From the NCBI RefSeq assembly GCF_004011695.2, contig NC_082418.1, positions 496,001-560,000 of the forward strand: 64,000 nucleotides of DNA. The letters are read 5' to 3'. Of this stretch, positions 11,149 through 23,019 are shown in pieces. The stretch comes from Ascochyta rabiei. Its lineage: Eukaryota > Ascomycota > Dothideomycetes > Pleosporales > Didymellaceae. The notes under the pieces were generated by a model. The model worked only from the letters and a program-made list of their open reading frames with translations, was not told where the DNA came from and did not search any database. Each line of letters opens with the position of its first letter. The stretch's first letter is position 1. The position numbers and the translations under genes are program-made.

Positions 11149-11188
11149 GGTCGTTGCGCGACTCCGGTCGTTGCGCGCACGGACACGG
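11149..11188 (-). repeat. Right terminal inverted repeat of the Fot1-like element
   Basis: Exact inverted copy of 8624-8663, followed by TA. No transition mutations separate the two ends although the body between them is heavily mutated. Confidence 0.95.
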
Positions 11189-11190
11189 TA

Positions 11191-12443
11191 GACCAAACCT
11201 AGCGAGGAACTGCGAGTACCCAATTTGAAAGCAAGAAGGCCACATAACTTATATAGGGCAGGCACAGTACTTACTTCCACGTGGCTCGCTATTCTTCTCA
11301 AGACTTCCCCATGGACGATGAAAAGTGCTGAGGCCGGGGGATTCCGCGCGTCCTCCCCTCCATTGCTCCTCACCTCCGCTCCACATGTGAACTCCCAATT
11401 TCCACACACAACATCGGTGCTCCATTGTTTTTCGACTTCCTTGACTTCGATCGTCACTGTCAACAAGCTCACCGCCCAGGATGGAGCCGATAATTCTCGA
11501 GGCTTGGCACGGATCGTGAATGCCGAGCATAGCCGCACATGGCGCCCTGGACCTGACGTGGAGTTCCCGTCTCGAACCTACGTATCGCACACCGTCTGCT
11601 GGTCGTTCGACAAGAAGCTCCCCCAAGAGCCGCACAAATGGAGTTAGCACGAGTCAGTTTTCAGCCGCATGTGCGGGATTAAAGAGCTGGGGAAGGATTG
11701 ATGTGGAGTTGCGTCGCAGAGCCTCACTAGAAGCTTGGAAATGTTGAGACTTGCACAGACGGTGGATACGATCAACCCCCACTCACTCTCCGACACTCCA
11801 CCTAATCAGAGAGACGTCCAAGCGCGGGGCAATTTGGGATCTCAACTCCAGGAAGGTCTCATAACACCTCAAGGAGCAGCACGGCACAACGGTCTGTCTC
11901 CAGTCGCGGCACGTTGACACTTGACTAGTTTGCGGGGGGCATAACATCAGTTGCTTGCAGCTCACGCGATTCCAGGATGCTGGGACAAGCAACGTCGAAA
12001 CCGAAAGGAAGCCGCAGATCTCGACTGCCGCGTGCAATCTCCATGGTGGTGGAGACTGGGGCTCTGCGGCCAAATCGGATGTTCGTCTGCTTGGCTTGGT
12101 CAAATCGCGTCTGTTTTCCCCACAACACTCCTGCTTGAAGCAACCCCGGTGTCACACAATCGGACACGCTATACGCGTTACAGAACTTCCAAAATTACTG
12201 TTGGCTGTAGCAGCGCACCAGCCAAGGTCACTGTTGCTCGTGGAGTGACGGCAGTGGCGCGAATGACGTTACCTGTCAAAACTATGTCTCGGCATAAGCT
12301 GGGCATCTGGGCATGAGCACATGGTCTGCACAGAAAAGGCGATCGTACTTAATGTCAGTGAAGGAAGTATGGTGAGTAGTCAACGAAGACGGTTTCGATT
12401 CGCTCCAGACCATTCGAGAAGCTGAGAGCTCACCGTCGCAATC
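11191..12443. other. Upstream region of the sugar transporter, no gene recognised
   Basis: About 1.25 kb of normal-GC DNA between the transposon and the transporter ATG. Open frames exist on both strands (up to about 140 codons) but none has a recognisable motif or consistent splice sites. It probably holds the transporter promoter. Confidence 0.5.
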
Positions 12444-14239
12444 ATGAGTTTCGGCAAAACGTCCATCAAGCTGCGAGGTGCAGAGGTCGGTATTGAGGCC
12501 GTCATGTTGGGAATTGTCACATCGATAGGTGGTGAGTAGAATTCTCGAAGCATCATCAGTAACGCAATGCTCACGATATCGTCAGGCTTCTTGTTCGGAT
12601 ACGACACTGGTCAGATTTCCAGTATGCTCTTGTTCAAGGACTTCATCCGCCGTTTTGGTCAGCAGCAGCCCGATGGCTCAGTTGCTTTCGACACCACTAT
12701 TCAATCTCTGATCGTCTCCACGATGTCCCTTGGGACGCTTGTCGGTGCACTTGCTGGCGCCTACACTGCCGATTGGTTCGGACGTCGACGCAGCTTGTCC
12801 ATCGGTGTAGCCATTTTCGTGATTGGCAACATCGTCCAGATCACTTCCATGTACTCCTGGGTCCACTTGATGGTCGGCCGTATTGTTGCCGGTCTGGGCG
12901 TTGGTATCCTGTCCATTGGTGTCCCCATGTTCCAGTCCGAGTGCTGCCCGCGTGAAATTCGCGGTGCAGTCGTCGCCTCATACCAGCTCATGATCACCAT
13001 CGGTATCCTCATCTCCAACATTATCAATTTTGGTGTCCGTGATAACCCCGGACAGGATACCGACGCTTCCTGGAGAATCGTTATTGGTCTTGGAATCGGC
13101 TTCTCTCTCCCTCTTGGTATTGGTATCCTGTTCTCACCCGAATCTCCTCGCTGGCTTGCTGGGCGCGGTCGCTGGGAGGAAGCACGCATGTCGCTTGCTC
13201 GCCTGCGCGGAAAGAAAGAAGATCCCAATGACGAGCTCGTTAACGATGACTTCAAGGAAATGCAGGAGTCAATCGCTGAGCAGAGCAAGGCTGGCCAAGG
13301 TACCTGGGTAGAATGCTTTACTGGACAGCCTTCCGGTATTCCCCGTATTGTTTACCGTACTCTGTTGGGTTGCGCGCTTCAATTCTTTCAGCAGTGGACT
13401 GGTGTAAACTACTTCTTCTACGTAAGTCTTTCCAACGCAAAAGACACATTATATACTAACGGCTGCTTCAGTACGGTGCGACGATCTTCGAAGCCGCTGG
13501 AATTGATGATCCTATCCAGACGCAACTGATTCTTGGTGCTGTCAACGTTGCCATGACCATCCCCGGTCTGTGGATGATTGAGCGTTTTGGTCGCCGTATG
13601 CCGCTTGTCTTTGGTGGTCTCTGGCAGGCAACCTGGCTGCTCATCTTCGCCATCATCGGTATCGTCCGCCCACCGACTGAGTACGCAGACTCCGGTATCG
13701 TCATGATCGTGTGCGCTTGCATGTTCATTGCATCTTTCGCTTCGACCTGGGGACCCTTCATCTGGGTCGTCATCGGCGAGACCTTCCCCCTACGCACTCG
13801 TGCCAAACAGGCCTCGCTGGCAACTGCTTTCAACTGGCTCGGCAACTTCCTGATCGGTTTTCTAACGCCATACGCAAACGATGGTATCGGCTACGCCTTT
13901 GGATTCGTCTTCTTTGGGTGCAACTTCTTTGCTGCGGCTCTTGTGTACTTCTTCGTGTTCGAGACCAAGTCCTTGTCGCTCGAAAGCGTCAACGACATGT
14001 ACATGGACCAGTCTATCAAGGCGACAAATAGCAAGAGCTGGGTACCTGTTGGCTACCTCAGCCGCAACGAGCGCGACATGGCTTACTGGCAGCGACGCCC
14101 GTCGATCCTCGAGGAGCGCGCAGGCGCTGCGCACGTCCCGAGGTCGGTCGATGAGAAGCTTGACGACAAAGACGCTGACAGCACTCCTCGTAACAGGTCG
14201 ATGCATCGCGAGACCGTCGGCGATGACCGCCAGGTTTAG
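12444..14239 (+). CDS. Sugar transporter of the major facilitator superfamily (hexose-transporter type)
   Basis: Three exons, 12444-12531, 12586-13421 and 13472-14239, give 563 residues with 12 predicted membrane segments. Introns are 54 bp (GTGAGT...TCAG) and 50 bp (GTAAGT...TTCAG). Sugar-porter signatures are present: GGFLFGYDTGQIS in helix 1, DWFGRRRSLS after helix 2, PESPRWLAGRGRWEEAR at the end of helix 6, QQWTGVNYFFYYG in helix 7, ERFGRRMP after helix 8, and FETKSLSLESV after helix 12. This pattern is that of fungal proton-coupled or facilitated glucose transporters in the plasma membrane. The hydrophilic C-terminus (about 60 residues) carries a run of charged residues typical of regulatory tails. 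The exact sugar and affinity class cannot be read from the sequence. Confidence 0.93.
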
Positions 14240-14560
14240 CTTTGCAGGGTAAAGCCAGCTCGTTCAACTTCTAGATAGCAACTTAGCGATAGCATCTGGC
14301 ATCCCTCTGGGATGAATCTGTTTAGTGTAACTTCGAGTAAATATATAAGCTCTCACAATCTGCGTTCGCTTTCGTAATCTGCGTATGGGTGCTTCACTCG
14401 GAAGGGCGGGCCAAGTGCATATGCTCAGCCACCTTCATTTTAGCAAAAACGTGGCGCACGTACGTTGCACGCACGCGTCAGCTGTCAAACGACCGCAGCC
14501 CAACCATGAAGACTTAATCCGACAACACAACGGCAAGACCTGACTCTACAAACGCCTCTC

Positions 14561-14598
14561 CTACCGTCTCTCTCTCTCTCTTTCTCTCTCTCTCTCGC
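14561..14598. repeat. CT microsatellite in the 5' leader of the M50B-like gene
   Basis: A nearly pure CT run (TCTCTCTCTC with two T interruptions), ending 15 bases before the ATG at 14613. Pyrimidine tracts just upstream of start codons are common in fungal promoters. Confidence 0.8.
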
Positions 14599-14612
14599 CT
14601 GCACAGCACAGC

Positions 14613-15521
14613 ATGCCGGCAATCCCACCATCCCTCGGCACACTAGCGCGCCGCGCTCTCATCACCGCCGGCCCAGCGCTTGCCCAGCCACATCTCCACC
14701 GCTTTGAGCGCCGTGGGCTGAGCGTGAACCACACGCAAGGCGTCACGCTGGGGGTTCTGATCGCCTATATTGGCATCATTGCGATTTTGTGGAACGTGCC
14801 GTACATTCGATGGGTACTCTGGCCGTTCAAAGTACGCCGCTCGATTCCGTCTGCAGGTGGGATTTGAATCGACTAACACGGTCAGATGCTGGTGATAGCG
14901 TTCCATGAGTTCGGACACGCCATCACCGCGTGCTGCACAGGCGGGCGCGTCGAGTCCATCTCGCTGGATCCGCACGAAGGCGGCGTGACGCACATGCGCG
15001 GCGGCAAGCAGTTCCTGACGCTGCCTGCGGGCTATCTGGGCTCGAGTCTGATCGGGGCGCTGCTGACGTTCTGCGGGTTCAATATCGTGGCTAGCAAGGT
15101 CGCGAGTATTGTGCTCGGCGTGTGCTTTTTGCTGACGCTGTGGTGGGCGCGCAAGGACTGGCTTACCATCATCACTATCCTGCTCGCTGTCGGCTTGCTG
15201 GTCGCTATGTGGTTCATCAAGCATGCTGAGCCGCTCCGGTTCGTGGTCCTCTTTATCGGCGTCATGTCGAGCCTTTATAGTGTTTGGGACATCTGCGACG
15301 ACCTGATTCTGCGCAAGGTCAACTCGTCAGATGCCAGTGTCTTCGCGAAGAGATATGGGGGTTCCTCACAGTGCTGGGGCATACTGTGGTCGGTGGTGTC
15401 GTTGGTGTTCATGGTCTGCGGCATCCTCGCGGCGTTGACGGCGTTCAAACAGGATTGGGAGCAGCAGGAGAAAGACAGCCAGGACTTTATTCCTACCGTG
15501 AGGATGCTGTTAAGGGCATGA
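14613..15521 (+). CDS. Peptidase M50B-like membrane metalloprotease
   Basis: Two exons, 14613-14831 and 14886-15521, joined across a 54 bp intron, give 284 residues. The zinc-binding motif HEFGH is at about residues 80-84, within IAFHEFGHAITAC; the region GGKQFLTLPAGYLGSS after it resembles the second part of the M50B fold. At least six hydrophobic segments follow (for example WLTIITILLAVGLLVAMWF). A later DICDD may supply the third zinc ligand. M50B-like proteins are found in plants and fungi; they are thought to be intramembrane or membrane-embedded proteases but their substrates are not known. The ATG used is the first one after the CT-rich leader. The intron matters because skipping it introduces a stop soon after VLWPFK. 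Confidence 0.88.
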
Positions 15522-15712
15522 GGTGGTGTTGTCTTCGCAACTGAATATTGATTATACGTTTCCCATAACAATCGCTGTCATGGCATGCTCTACATCTCAT
15601 GCTGAACGTGTGTATATTACAAATGTGTATAGTCATCTCAGAGAAAGGAGAACCCTCCAGTACCAATGCGGTTACCCATGACCCCGTGTCATACATGCAC
15701 AAGATATCGCAC

Positions 15713-18700
15713 TCAGGCATGACCGTTCCTCCGCTTGGCCTCCTCCAGTGCCATCTTGAGTCTCTTACTCTTCTCCTGCTCGTCATTACTCCCTACGCTA
15801 CCGCCTTTTTCCTTAATAAGCTGCTCAAATTCCTCTAGATCCTGATCGAGTACGTCGAGCCGCCGAGTGAGTTCATCCTTCAACTCGGTCTCCCTGGCAC
15901 TCATTCCCGATTGCAGATCTGAGACTTTGGATGGGGGTGCGCCATCGACACGTGCTTGTGCAACATCAGCATCGACTTCTGCTGTGTTGAGCCCGATTTC
16001 CAGGCGATTGAACATAGCCAGAAGCGATTTTGACGACTCTTGAATGAGGATGAGAGTTTCGTGCGCGCGCGATAGGATATCAGAGGTGTTGCTGTCATGT
16101 TTGAGTTCGCGAATTGCAGCAACTATGCGACCGCGTTCGCTTTGTTCGATGCTCGCCGCACCAATGACGGCCTCTTCAGCCACCTTGATGAGCTCGCCCA
16201 TGCGCTCAGCCTTCTCATTCTTCGCTCGGAGGATAGCCTGCTTCTCAGCCCGCTCGAAGTGCTTCTCAACAGACTTCATCTTGGCGATGTTGCCAGCAGC
16301 GAATAGCGGCTGGATCTCGGTCTTCTTGTATCGCTTGTCACGCTCAGCCACAGCCTGGACGACCTGTTCGTGAGTCTTCTCGATCTGGTCGTGCAGTTCT
16401 ACGAGAAGCTCTAGACAGGCTCTTGTCGTCGGTGCGTCGCCGCCTCCGAGGCTCTTGACTCCGGATACAGAGGTCTGGAGCAATGTCTCTGCCTCGATAT
16501 AAAAGTCTGTGAGCGTCGTGATGTCGGCCTGCAAGTCGTTGTAAACACGATCAAAAACCGTTTGGACATAGCCATTGCACTCCTCCTGATCTTCCTGGCT
16601 CTTCAGATTGCGTTCTTTCTCCTTGAACTCATTCTCGAGATCCTTCAGCTCAGCGTAAGAGATTTCATCGGAGTTGAAGAGATCATCATTGTGAGTCTCA
16701 TTGTCCTCGGCACGTTTTCGGCGGGCGTCGTCATTCTTCTTGCGTGTCAACGACGCAGACTTCTCCCAAGATTTTGTCAGCTCTTCAGCATGCTTCAACC
16801 CAGATTTCACGGTTGCGACTTCCGTTCGTAATTCCTCGATGAGGGGATTCGGTGCCACAGGCTTGACTTGACTCGGCAGGAGGTTGTTAAGCATGTCGAG
16901 CAAATTGCCCTTTGGCGCCGCCGACATAGAAACCGGGCGACTGGAAGAGAAGTTCAATGGGGCTACAACAGGTACGCCGCCCGCGTCATCAGTGCTGGTA
17001 GGCCTGCTGCCCTTTCTTCCTCTCGGCTCTTGAGCCCCGAAGAATATCTCATCCTGGTCTTTGCCAGGACCAGTGGGCGAGGCAACAGTTGGCAGGTTGG
17101 AAGGGCCCGTAGCCTGTCGCTGAGCAATAGAAGCTGAAACGCCTGTTGACATGGTCGGTGGCACATACGCTTTGTATTGCGGCTCATCAGGCGGAGACTG
17201 GATAGGTGTAGAATCGTCATGAACCGAGCTTGTTGGCGTCAAGATGGCCGTTGACTGTGACGAGGGAACGAACTGGGTGTGTGTTGAAACACGCTCCTCG
17301 ACTGAGATTGTGGTGCGCTTCAACAGTGGTCTCCCCCCAGGACTGTATTCGAAGTCGTCATCGTCAGGAGGGCCATGTGGCACGGTGACATTCAGATCGC
17401 GCTTCTCAGCCGCTGCACTAGAAGTGCTTTGAGCGTCAGCAGGCCTAGCTGGTTGATGGAGTATTATTTGTTCGGCAGCTGAAGGTGTGGGTGCGATGTC
17501 ATGGTACTCGATACCTCTGATGCCGGATTCAGCCCGCAAGAATGCTTTAAAAGTCTTGATCTTGTCTTCTACCTGCGGCTCGTTTGCCTCGCTATGGAGC
17601 ATGGCCATGTACCGCTCAAGGGAACCAGCATACCATGGATCCAGGTCCGGTATCAGGTCAAGAGCTGTAGGTTTAGGGGGTGCAGGCGCTTCCTTCATCT
17701 TCTCCTCCTCAAGCCGACTCCGGAGGCTCTCAAGCTGTGTTCGGAGGTCTGCAATCGTCGCATCGCGTTCCCTGATTGTATCCTCTTTCCCCTCCACATC
17801 TTCTTTGATCCTTGCGATAGTCAAGTCGTTCTCCTTCCTGAGAGCATCAGCATCGAGCTTTGCTTGTTCTGTGGCAGCCTTCATTGCCTCAACCTGCTGC
17901 TCCAACGCCGAACTCTGCTTGCTTGCAAGTGCTCTGGCCACCTCGTAATCCGCCTTCAAGCGGTCAATCCTGGCCAAGAACTCTGCTTTTCCAGCCTCGA
18001 TCTCTGCCTGTACCCTCTGCATCTCGCTTTGAGACTCTCTGCGTAGGTTCCACAACTCCTCATCTTTCGCTTTCAGCTTGGCAGGCAGATCAATGTCATC
18101 TTTGGATCCCCATAAATTCGAAGCCTGCTGCCGATCTTTGGGAGACAGACCCCATGTTGTACCGACATCTGAAAAGAACCGATTGACGCCAGGTCGTGTC
18201 TGTCGCGGTGTCTGCGGTGCAGGCGCTAGCGAATTGGATGCAAGTACTTGGATGGGAGGCGATACCTGGACAGGAGCTGTTAATTGGACACTCTGCGGAC
18301 CATCGCTGCGTTTATCAGGAGCTGGAAGCTGCGACTGTTGTGGTGCATTGCCAATCTGCTTTGGTACATCCCACAGTACTTCACCCATCACAAACCCGTG
18401 ATGAGCATCCGGGGCCGTTTCATACTTCTGTAGCAGCTTTGGTGAGGCTTGCGAGGACGTAATGAGCGCGTCTTTCGCGAAGAAACTCTGTTGTGGAGTC
18501 TCTGGCGAAGGAATTCTATGGACAGGACTGACTGTAGCAGTTGGAGGAGTTGGCTGGTAATTTTCGTACTGACTGTGATTCACAGGAGCTGTTTGGTTAG
18601 CAGGACTTGGCCACCCTTGCGTAAGTGGATGTGAAGGGTGGTGAGCCGGCAGCTCTACGCTGTCCAGCTGTACAGGCTCATTGTGCCCGGGGTCTTTCTT

Positions 18701-20418
18701 CGCAAACATGGCTTCGTCGTCGATCTCTTCGTCTGCGCCAAGCGTCTCCCAGTCTGATGGACCACCAGTGCCCAGTGCGCTGAACCTTGACGCATCGTCT
18801 CGAGGCGGAGGCGGCGTGGGATTCACGAAGGATGGCGGCTTTGGAGAAGCTGTCCGGTTTGCTGCACGTTGCGAGTGGAGGTTGGCCAGCGCGATCGAGC
18901 TTACCGAATCTGTGCGTGCGCTAGATGGATGTCCTGGTGCAAAAGTCGTGCCATGCTGGCTGCTTACGGGAGACATAAAATGGCTCTGGGGACTCGACTG
19001 GTGCACAAAGTTCGGTGGCGCTGTATCAGTGCGGTCAATCGGTTTCGGCGTTTGTATAGCCTGCTCCGACACGTTGTAGTACGGCTGCCCAGTAGTGGGC
19101 TGGTGGAATTGAGGTTGAATTGCTGTCTGCGCTTGTTGCTGTTGGTATTCGTATACAGGCTGACTGGTCGCTGGATATTGCTGCATGTGGTTGATTTGAG
19201 CTGGCGCTGGCGCTTGCCATTGGGTCTGCGGCTGTACAGGACTCTGCACTTGCTGCTGTTGGTGGGTTTGGGCATACTGCTCCAGTTGTGCAGCCTGTTG
19301 CTGGATATACGATTGCGGAAGAGGGGGCTGATCATATTGCTGCTGCTGCTGCTGCTGCTGCTGTAGAGGCTGGACCGGCTGCCCAAGCTGACCAAAATGA
19401 GCTGGAGCTTGAGGGTGTTGCTGCTGCTGTAAGAAATGGCCGCGTGGTGGCTGCTGTTCTTGTGGTTGCTGCGGCAAGTGGCTCTGAGGATGTTGAACGT
19501 GCTGTTGCTGTTGTGGAGGCATGCCGTGGGTCTCATGTCGTGGTGGAAGAGGAGGCGGCTGTTGTGGTAATGACTGTGTCCCCTGACTACCCTGTGTATA
19601 GAAAGTAGGGTCTGCTGACGGATTGGCATGGGTGAATCTCTCGTTTCCGCTTTGCAAAGATGCATGCTGGACCTGGTGCCAGGCTGGCGGAGGAGGCACG
19701 TAGACTCCCGGCACAGGAGTCGTGTTTGATGGTACGTATGTTTGTACGCCTTGGCCAGGTGCCGACGGAGGTGCGTATGGCGTGGCCTGCTCGTTCGGGC
19801 TCATCACCGTGCTCTGAGGCCGCTGATAGGCCGGAGATGCTGAGAGCCCTGCGTGATCTGCGCCATATATTGACCCAGGCCGTACTTGGGTAGAATGAAA
19901 GTATGAAGCAGTGGGCGTGCCAGAGGGTGGCTGAGCAGCATTGTTGTAGACAGGATAGCCCCCTTGCTGTGCGTGCGGCGTGAAGCTTGTATCCGTCTGT
20001 GGTGGCTGTTGCCAATTTTGAGGGTTCTGACTGTTCTGTTTCTGAACCGCAGCTGCGAAGCCATAGGGCTTGGGGGGTGGTGGAGGAGGGACGTCGACAT
20101 GTGGTTGAGGCGCGTATGGATCTGACGGGTGTGTGGCTGATGGATACTGTTGCCGTGCTGTCAGCGCAGTGCACACGACATTTCACCCTTCACTGTACGC
20201 CATACCTGCGAGCTCTGAGCGTAGCCTCCAGGCAATACGCCATAGGTTCCAGGGTTGTAACCCGGCGCCGCCTGTTGCTGCTGTGGCTGCTGTTGCTGAG
20301 GCGGCTGCTGGCCCCACTGCTGCTGATGGTATGGCGGGCCTGGAGGTGGCGGCGGCGGTCCCGTGAAGCTCGCTGTGCTGCCGGGCCTCTCGTATACTGG
20401 CTGGCCGTAGTTCTGCAT
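15713..20418 (-). CDS. Large Q/P-rich coiled-coil protein, function unknown
   Basis: Exon 1 is 20418-20206 (starting MQNYGQPVYERPG) and exon 2 is 20146-15713, with a 59 bp intron (GTATGG...CAACAG), giving 1548 residues. Layout: residues 1 to about 420 are rich in Q, P, G and Y, including an uninterrupted poly-Q run near 330 and proline runs; about 420-740 is disordered with Ser/Thr/Pro; about 745-900 is a strong coiled coil (ESQSEMQRVQAEIEAGKAEF region); then LDLIPDLDPWYAGSLERYMA, a short conserved-looking block; another disordered stretch; and from about 1150 to the end more coiled coil (ELKDLENEFKEKERNLK and others). There is no catalytic motif, signal peptide or membrane segment. Orthologues seem to exist in other ascomycetes under vague names, but I cannot assign a function. 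A cytoskeletal or trafficking scaffold is a guess from architecture only. Confidence 0.85.
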
Positions 20419-20694
20419 GCTATTCACGAGGAAGTGGGGTTAGAGGGTTGCAACCAAGTGCAGAGCGAAGGCAGCAAGGGACAAGGCTCAGCAAGGAATA
20501 CGGCGAAAGCGTGGGGTAACGGGCATCTGCTATATTTGGAGTGTAGATACAGAACAAGCAACAGATCTATGCGCGCGACGAGGCTGAGTGCTGGAGCTCG
20601 ACAGTCGACAGTCGACATCGACACCCTGATGTGGTCTGGTCAGCCACGCGCCTGCGTCCGGCCTCGTGTTCCGCCCGCTTAGCCTCCCGCAGCG
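20419..20694. other. Short intergenic region and promoter of the Q/P-rich protein gene
   Basis: 276 bases between two minus-strand genes. It contains GTCGACAGTCGACA (20602-20615), two overlapping SalI-like palindromes, and no coding likeness. Confidence 0.4.
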
Positions 20695-21866
20695 CTAGAC
20701 TCCGCTATGCGTCCGCTTTCCCCCTTCTCTCTGCTTTCCAACCTCCTCGAGTACAAACTGTACGTCCTTGCTCACAGCTTCCAGAAGCTGGCCCTTCTGC
20801 ATCGACACGGGGACGGAGCTGACAAGCCCTCCGGCATTGCTCAGGGTCATCATGTCCCACTGCGTGAACTGCGGCTCCGTGCCTGTAATGATACGGATGC
20901 GCTCAAGAGAAGCGTAGATGCCTTCTGTGACCTTCTTTCCGCTCCTTTGCTTCTGCACCTCGGTAGGCTTGGGCTCTCTGTTCTCAGAGCGGTTGGCCTC
21001 GGTGTTGTACCGGAAGGCACTCCCTTGCGGTCCCAGACGGCTTCTCGCCCGTATGGTCTGCACGGCAGTGAACGAAGCATAGTCGATGGGAATCTGCATG
21101 TTGATGGACTGAGCTTCTTGCTTGCCGGAGAGGGCGAGCGCATGGAACACTCGATCCTGCAACGGACCTGGCAGGACGTGGAACATCTGAACGACTGAAG
21201 CAGGAGAATATCAACGAATGCACCGCCTGAACGACTGAAGCGGGAGAATATCAACAAATGCACCGCCTGAACGACTGAAGCGGGAGAATATCAACGAATG
21301 CACCGCATCAACGTCGCTCGTGTGCCAAGCCATCAGAAAGACACGATCAACAAGACAGTACAAGAACGTGACTTACTGCGCATTTCCACGTCTGTCATTC
21401 CCAATTCTTGCCTGATGCTGCCGGCAGCCTCTTCCAACTGCTTTACATCCCACTCCAGCAGCAGGTTGCCATCGTACAGATCGGGCGTGTACTGATACTC
21501 CCACCAGCTGTGGTCGTTCATCAGCAAGCTGTCGAGCTCCGTGTGTCGCACGTCGCTCTCTAGGTGCTTTGATCTCCGGGCGAACCACGCATTCTCACCC
21601 TTGCCTTTCTTGCGCTGCTCAACCGAGACGGGTACGGTGGCATGGCCGCCATCCAGCCCAGTGATCCGGATGTTCTTGCCGGTAGGAGCCCAGCTGCCTT
21701 GGACTGTGAACCCAGTCTCAAAGTCTTCGGCAAGAGCTTCTCTGAAGGCAGCAGCAAGGAACGTCGCGAGAGCTGGTGCGTTTGCGGAGGGCGTGGTGAA
21801 TTCGGGGTGCTGTGGAACATCCTCGACGCGCAGTCGTTGCAAACTGAGGTAAGATCGTCCCGCCAT
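20695..21866 (-). CDS. DUF3074 (START-like) domain protein
   Basis: Exon 1 is 21866-21377 and exon 2 is 21194-20695; the 182 bp intron has a GTAAGT donor and CTTCAG acceptor, giving 329 residues. Family features: LRVEDVPQHPEF near the start, ENAWFARRSKHLES, LLMNDHSWWEYQYTPDLY, and, after the intron, LPGPLQDRVFHALALSG, INMQIPIDY and VTEGIYASLERIRI. DUF3074 is a fungal branch of the START/Bet v 1-like fold, so lipid or other hydrophobic-ligand binding is plausible but unproven. There is no signal peptide. The intron is unusually long for this genome because it contains three tandem 40 bp repeats whose units each include the 3' splice site. Confidence 0.85.
21187..21306. repeat. Three tandem 40 bp repeats spanning the 3' splice site of the DUF3074 gene
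   Basis: Units at 21187-21226, 21227-21266 and 21267-21306 differ by only one or two bases. On the minus strand each unit ends in a pyrimidine-rich CTTCAG followed by TCGTTCAG, so the acceptor and the first eight bases of exon 2 have been copied twice into the intron. Confidence 0.95.
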
Positions 21867-23019
21867 GATGATGACAGCGGGGCGGAAGTCTTGGGATTAC
21901 TGAAGTGGGGATGTGGTGTTACAGCAGGCATCGGTGAGGTTCGACAGCCTCGGAGTCTCGAGGTTCCAGGCTAGGTACGCCATCAATACGCCAGCATGCC
22001 GGGAGCAGTAGCCCGGGCTAAACAGGCTTTAGCAGCACGGCCCATCTCGGGTGCTGTAGATGTGATACCTCAACGACCCAAAGCAGATGAATACCGTGTC
22101 CGAAACCCAGAGTGCATGCATGAGCGTGTAGCCGAGAGTGTGGCTTGAGCAATCGAGACGAAAAACATGCGTTGATTTTCAGAAACGGGTGTTTTGGAAG
22201 AACTAGTCCACTACGATCTACTATGTACGCAGTAGAGGTCTTCGATTCACGGCCTGGAAGATGTGCTGCTCGTATCGAACTGGATTGGGTACGCGTCGGA
22301 AAGGCCCTACAATCCCATGTTCCCATCCATGGACATCTTGCGAGCTAATCAACACGTGATTGTGGCCTTGTCCGGCGTGTCGCATCAGTTCCCCACCACA
22401 TTTCGCCACCCTGGGCACACCGCAAAGTAACAATTCCATCTTGTGCGGGTCTGGTACCTAAACGGCTCGACATGCAGCTTTCCCACTTTTGCATGCTGAC
22501 CGAATACCTACAATCACGCAGCACTGCGCTACGCGGAGAGCGATCTGCTCCTTCGGGGCATGATCGACAGGGTCGTTTCCTACACCCGCTAGAGTCTAGA
22601 CGATGCTTTGACAGGGAAGCTTCTGAGCCAGCTTGTGGACACACCATCCTTTGCCTGCGCAGCAATTCGATTCGATGCAGCTTGCCTCCATCTGGAAGAT
22701 CGAGACGAGATTCACACCCTGTGCTGTTTCTGTGGGCACACAGGTAGAACCATCGCCTTGTGCGCCTGCGGCGTTGGTATCAAATAATGTCGTACAGTGT
22801 CGCCTAGAAATGGGAGGGTATCGTTGGAGGTTCGTAAAGCCGTTTAGTCTGATTGACACAAGAAGATCGAGTATACTCTGGGCCGCACAGATAGTCAGGT
22901 TGTATAAACTGTCACCATCTTCAGAAAGGCTGATAATGCAGTCCTCAAGATCGTGCCTGTCAAAAAAAAATAGGAAAATCCAGCTAGACGGAGTATAATG
23001 TGAACCGTCTGAGTGACGC
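21867..23019. other. Intergenic region, no gene supported
   Basis: 1.15 kb between two minus-strand genes. One plus-strand frame around 22510-22760 (with LLLRGMIDRVV and LLSQLVDTPSFACAAIRF) looks coding-like in composition but is cut by a TAG and has no splice model or known relative. It is left uncalled. Confidence 0.4.

Larger units (their letters stand above)
8624..11188 (-). mobile_element. Fot1/pogo-like DNA transposon, RIP-decayed, with perfect 40 bp terminal inverted repeats
   Basis: A 2565 bp element bounded by identical 40 bp inverted repeats (8624-8663 and 11149-11188) and flanked by TA on both sides (8622-8623, 11189-11190), the target duplication expected of the Tc1/mariner/pogo superfamily. 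Each terminal repeat contains the 12-mer CGCGCAACGACC twice, a likely transposase-binding pair. The interior is very AT-rich, in contrast to the GC-rich ends, as expected after repeat-induced point mutation. The transposase remnant is on the minus strand, and a smaller element sits inside it at 9447-9880. Confidence 0.9.

Noticed and set aside
11191..12443. Open frames of about 130-140 codons upstream of the sugar transporter.
   Set aside because: They overlap each other on opposite strands and show no motif, codon bias or splice structure.
22500..22760. Coding-like plus-strand frame with LLSQLVDTPSFACAAIRF.
   Set aside because: It is cut by a TAG, has no convincing splice sites and matches no family that I know.
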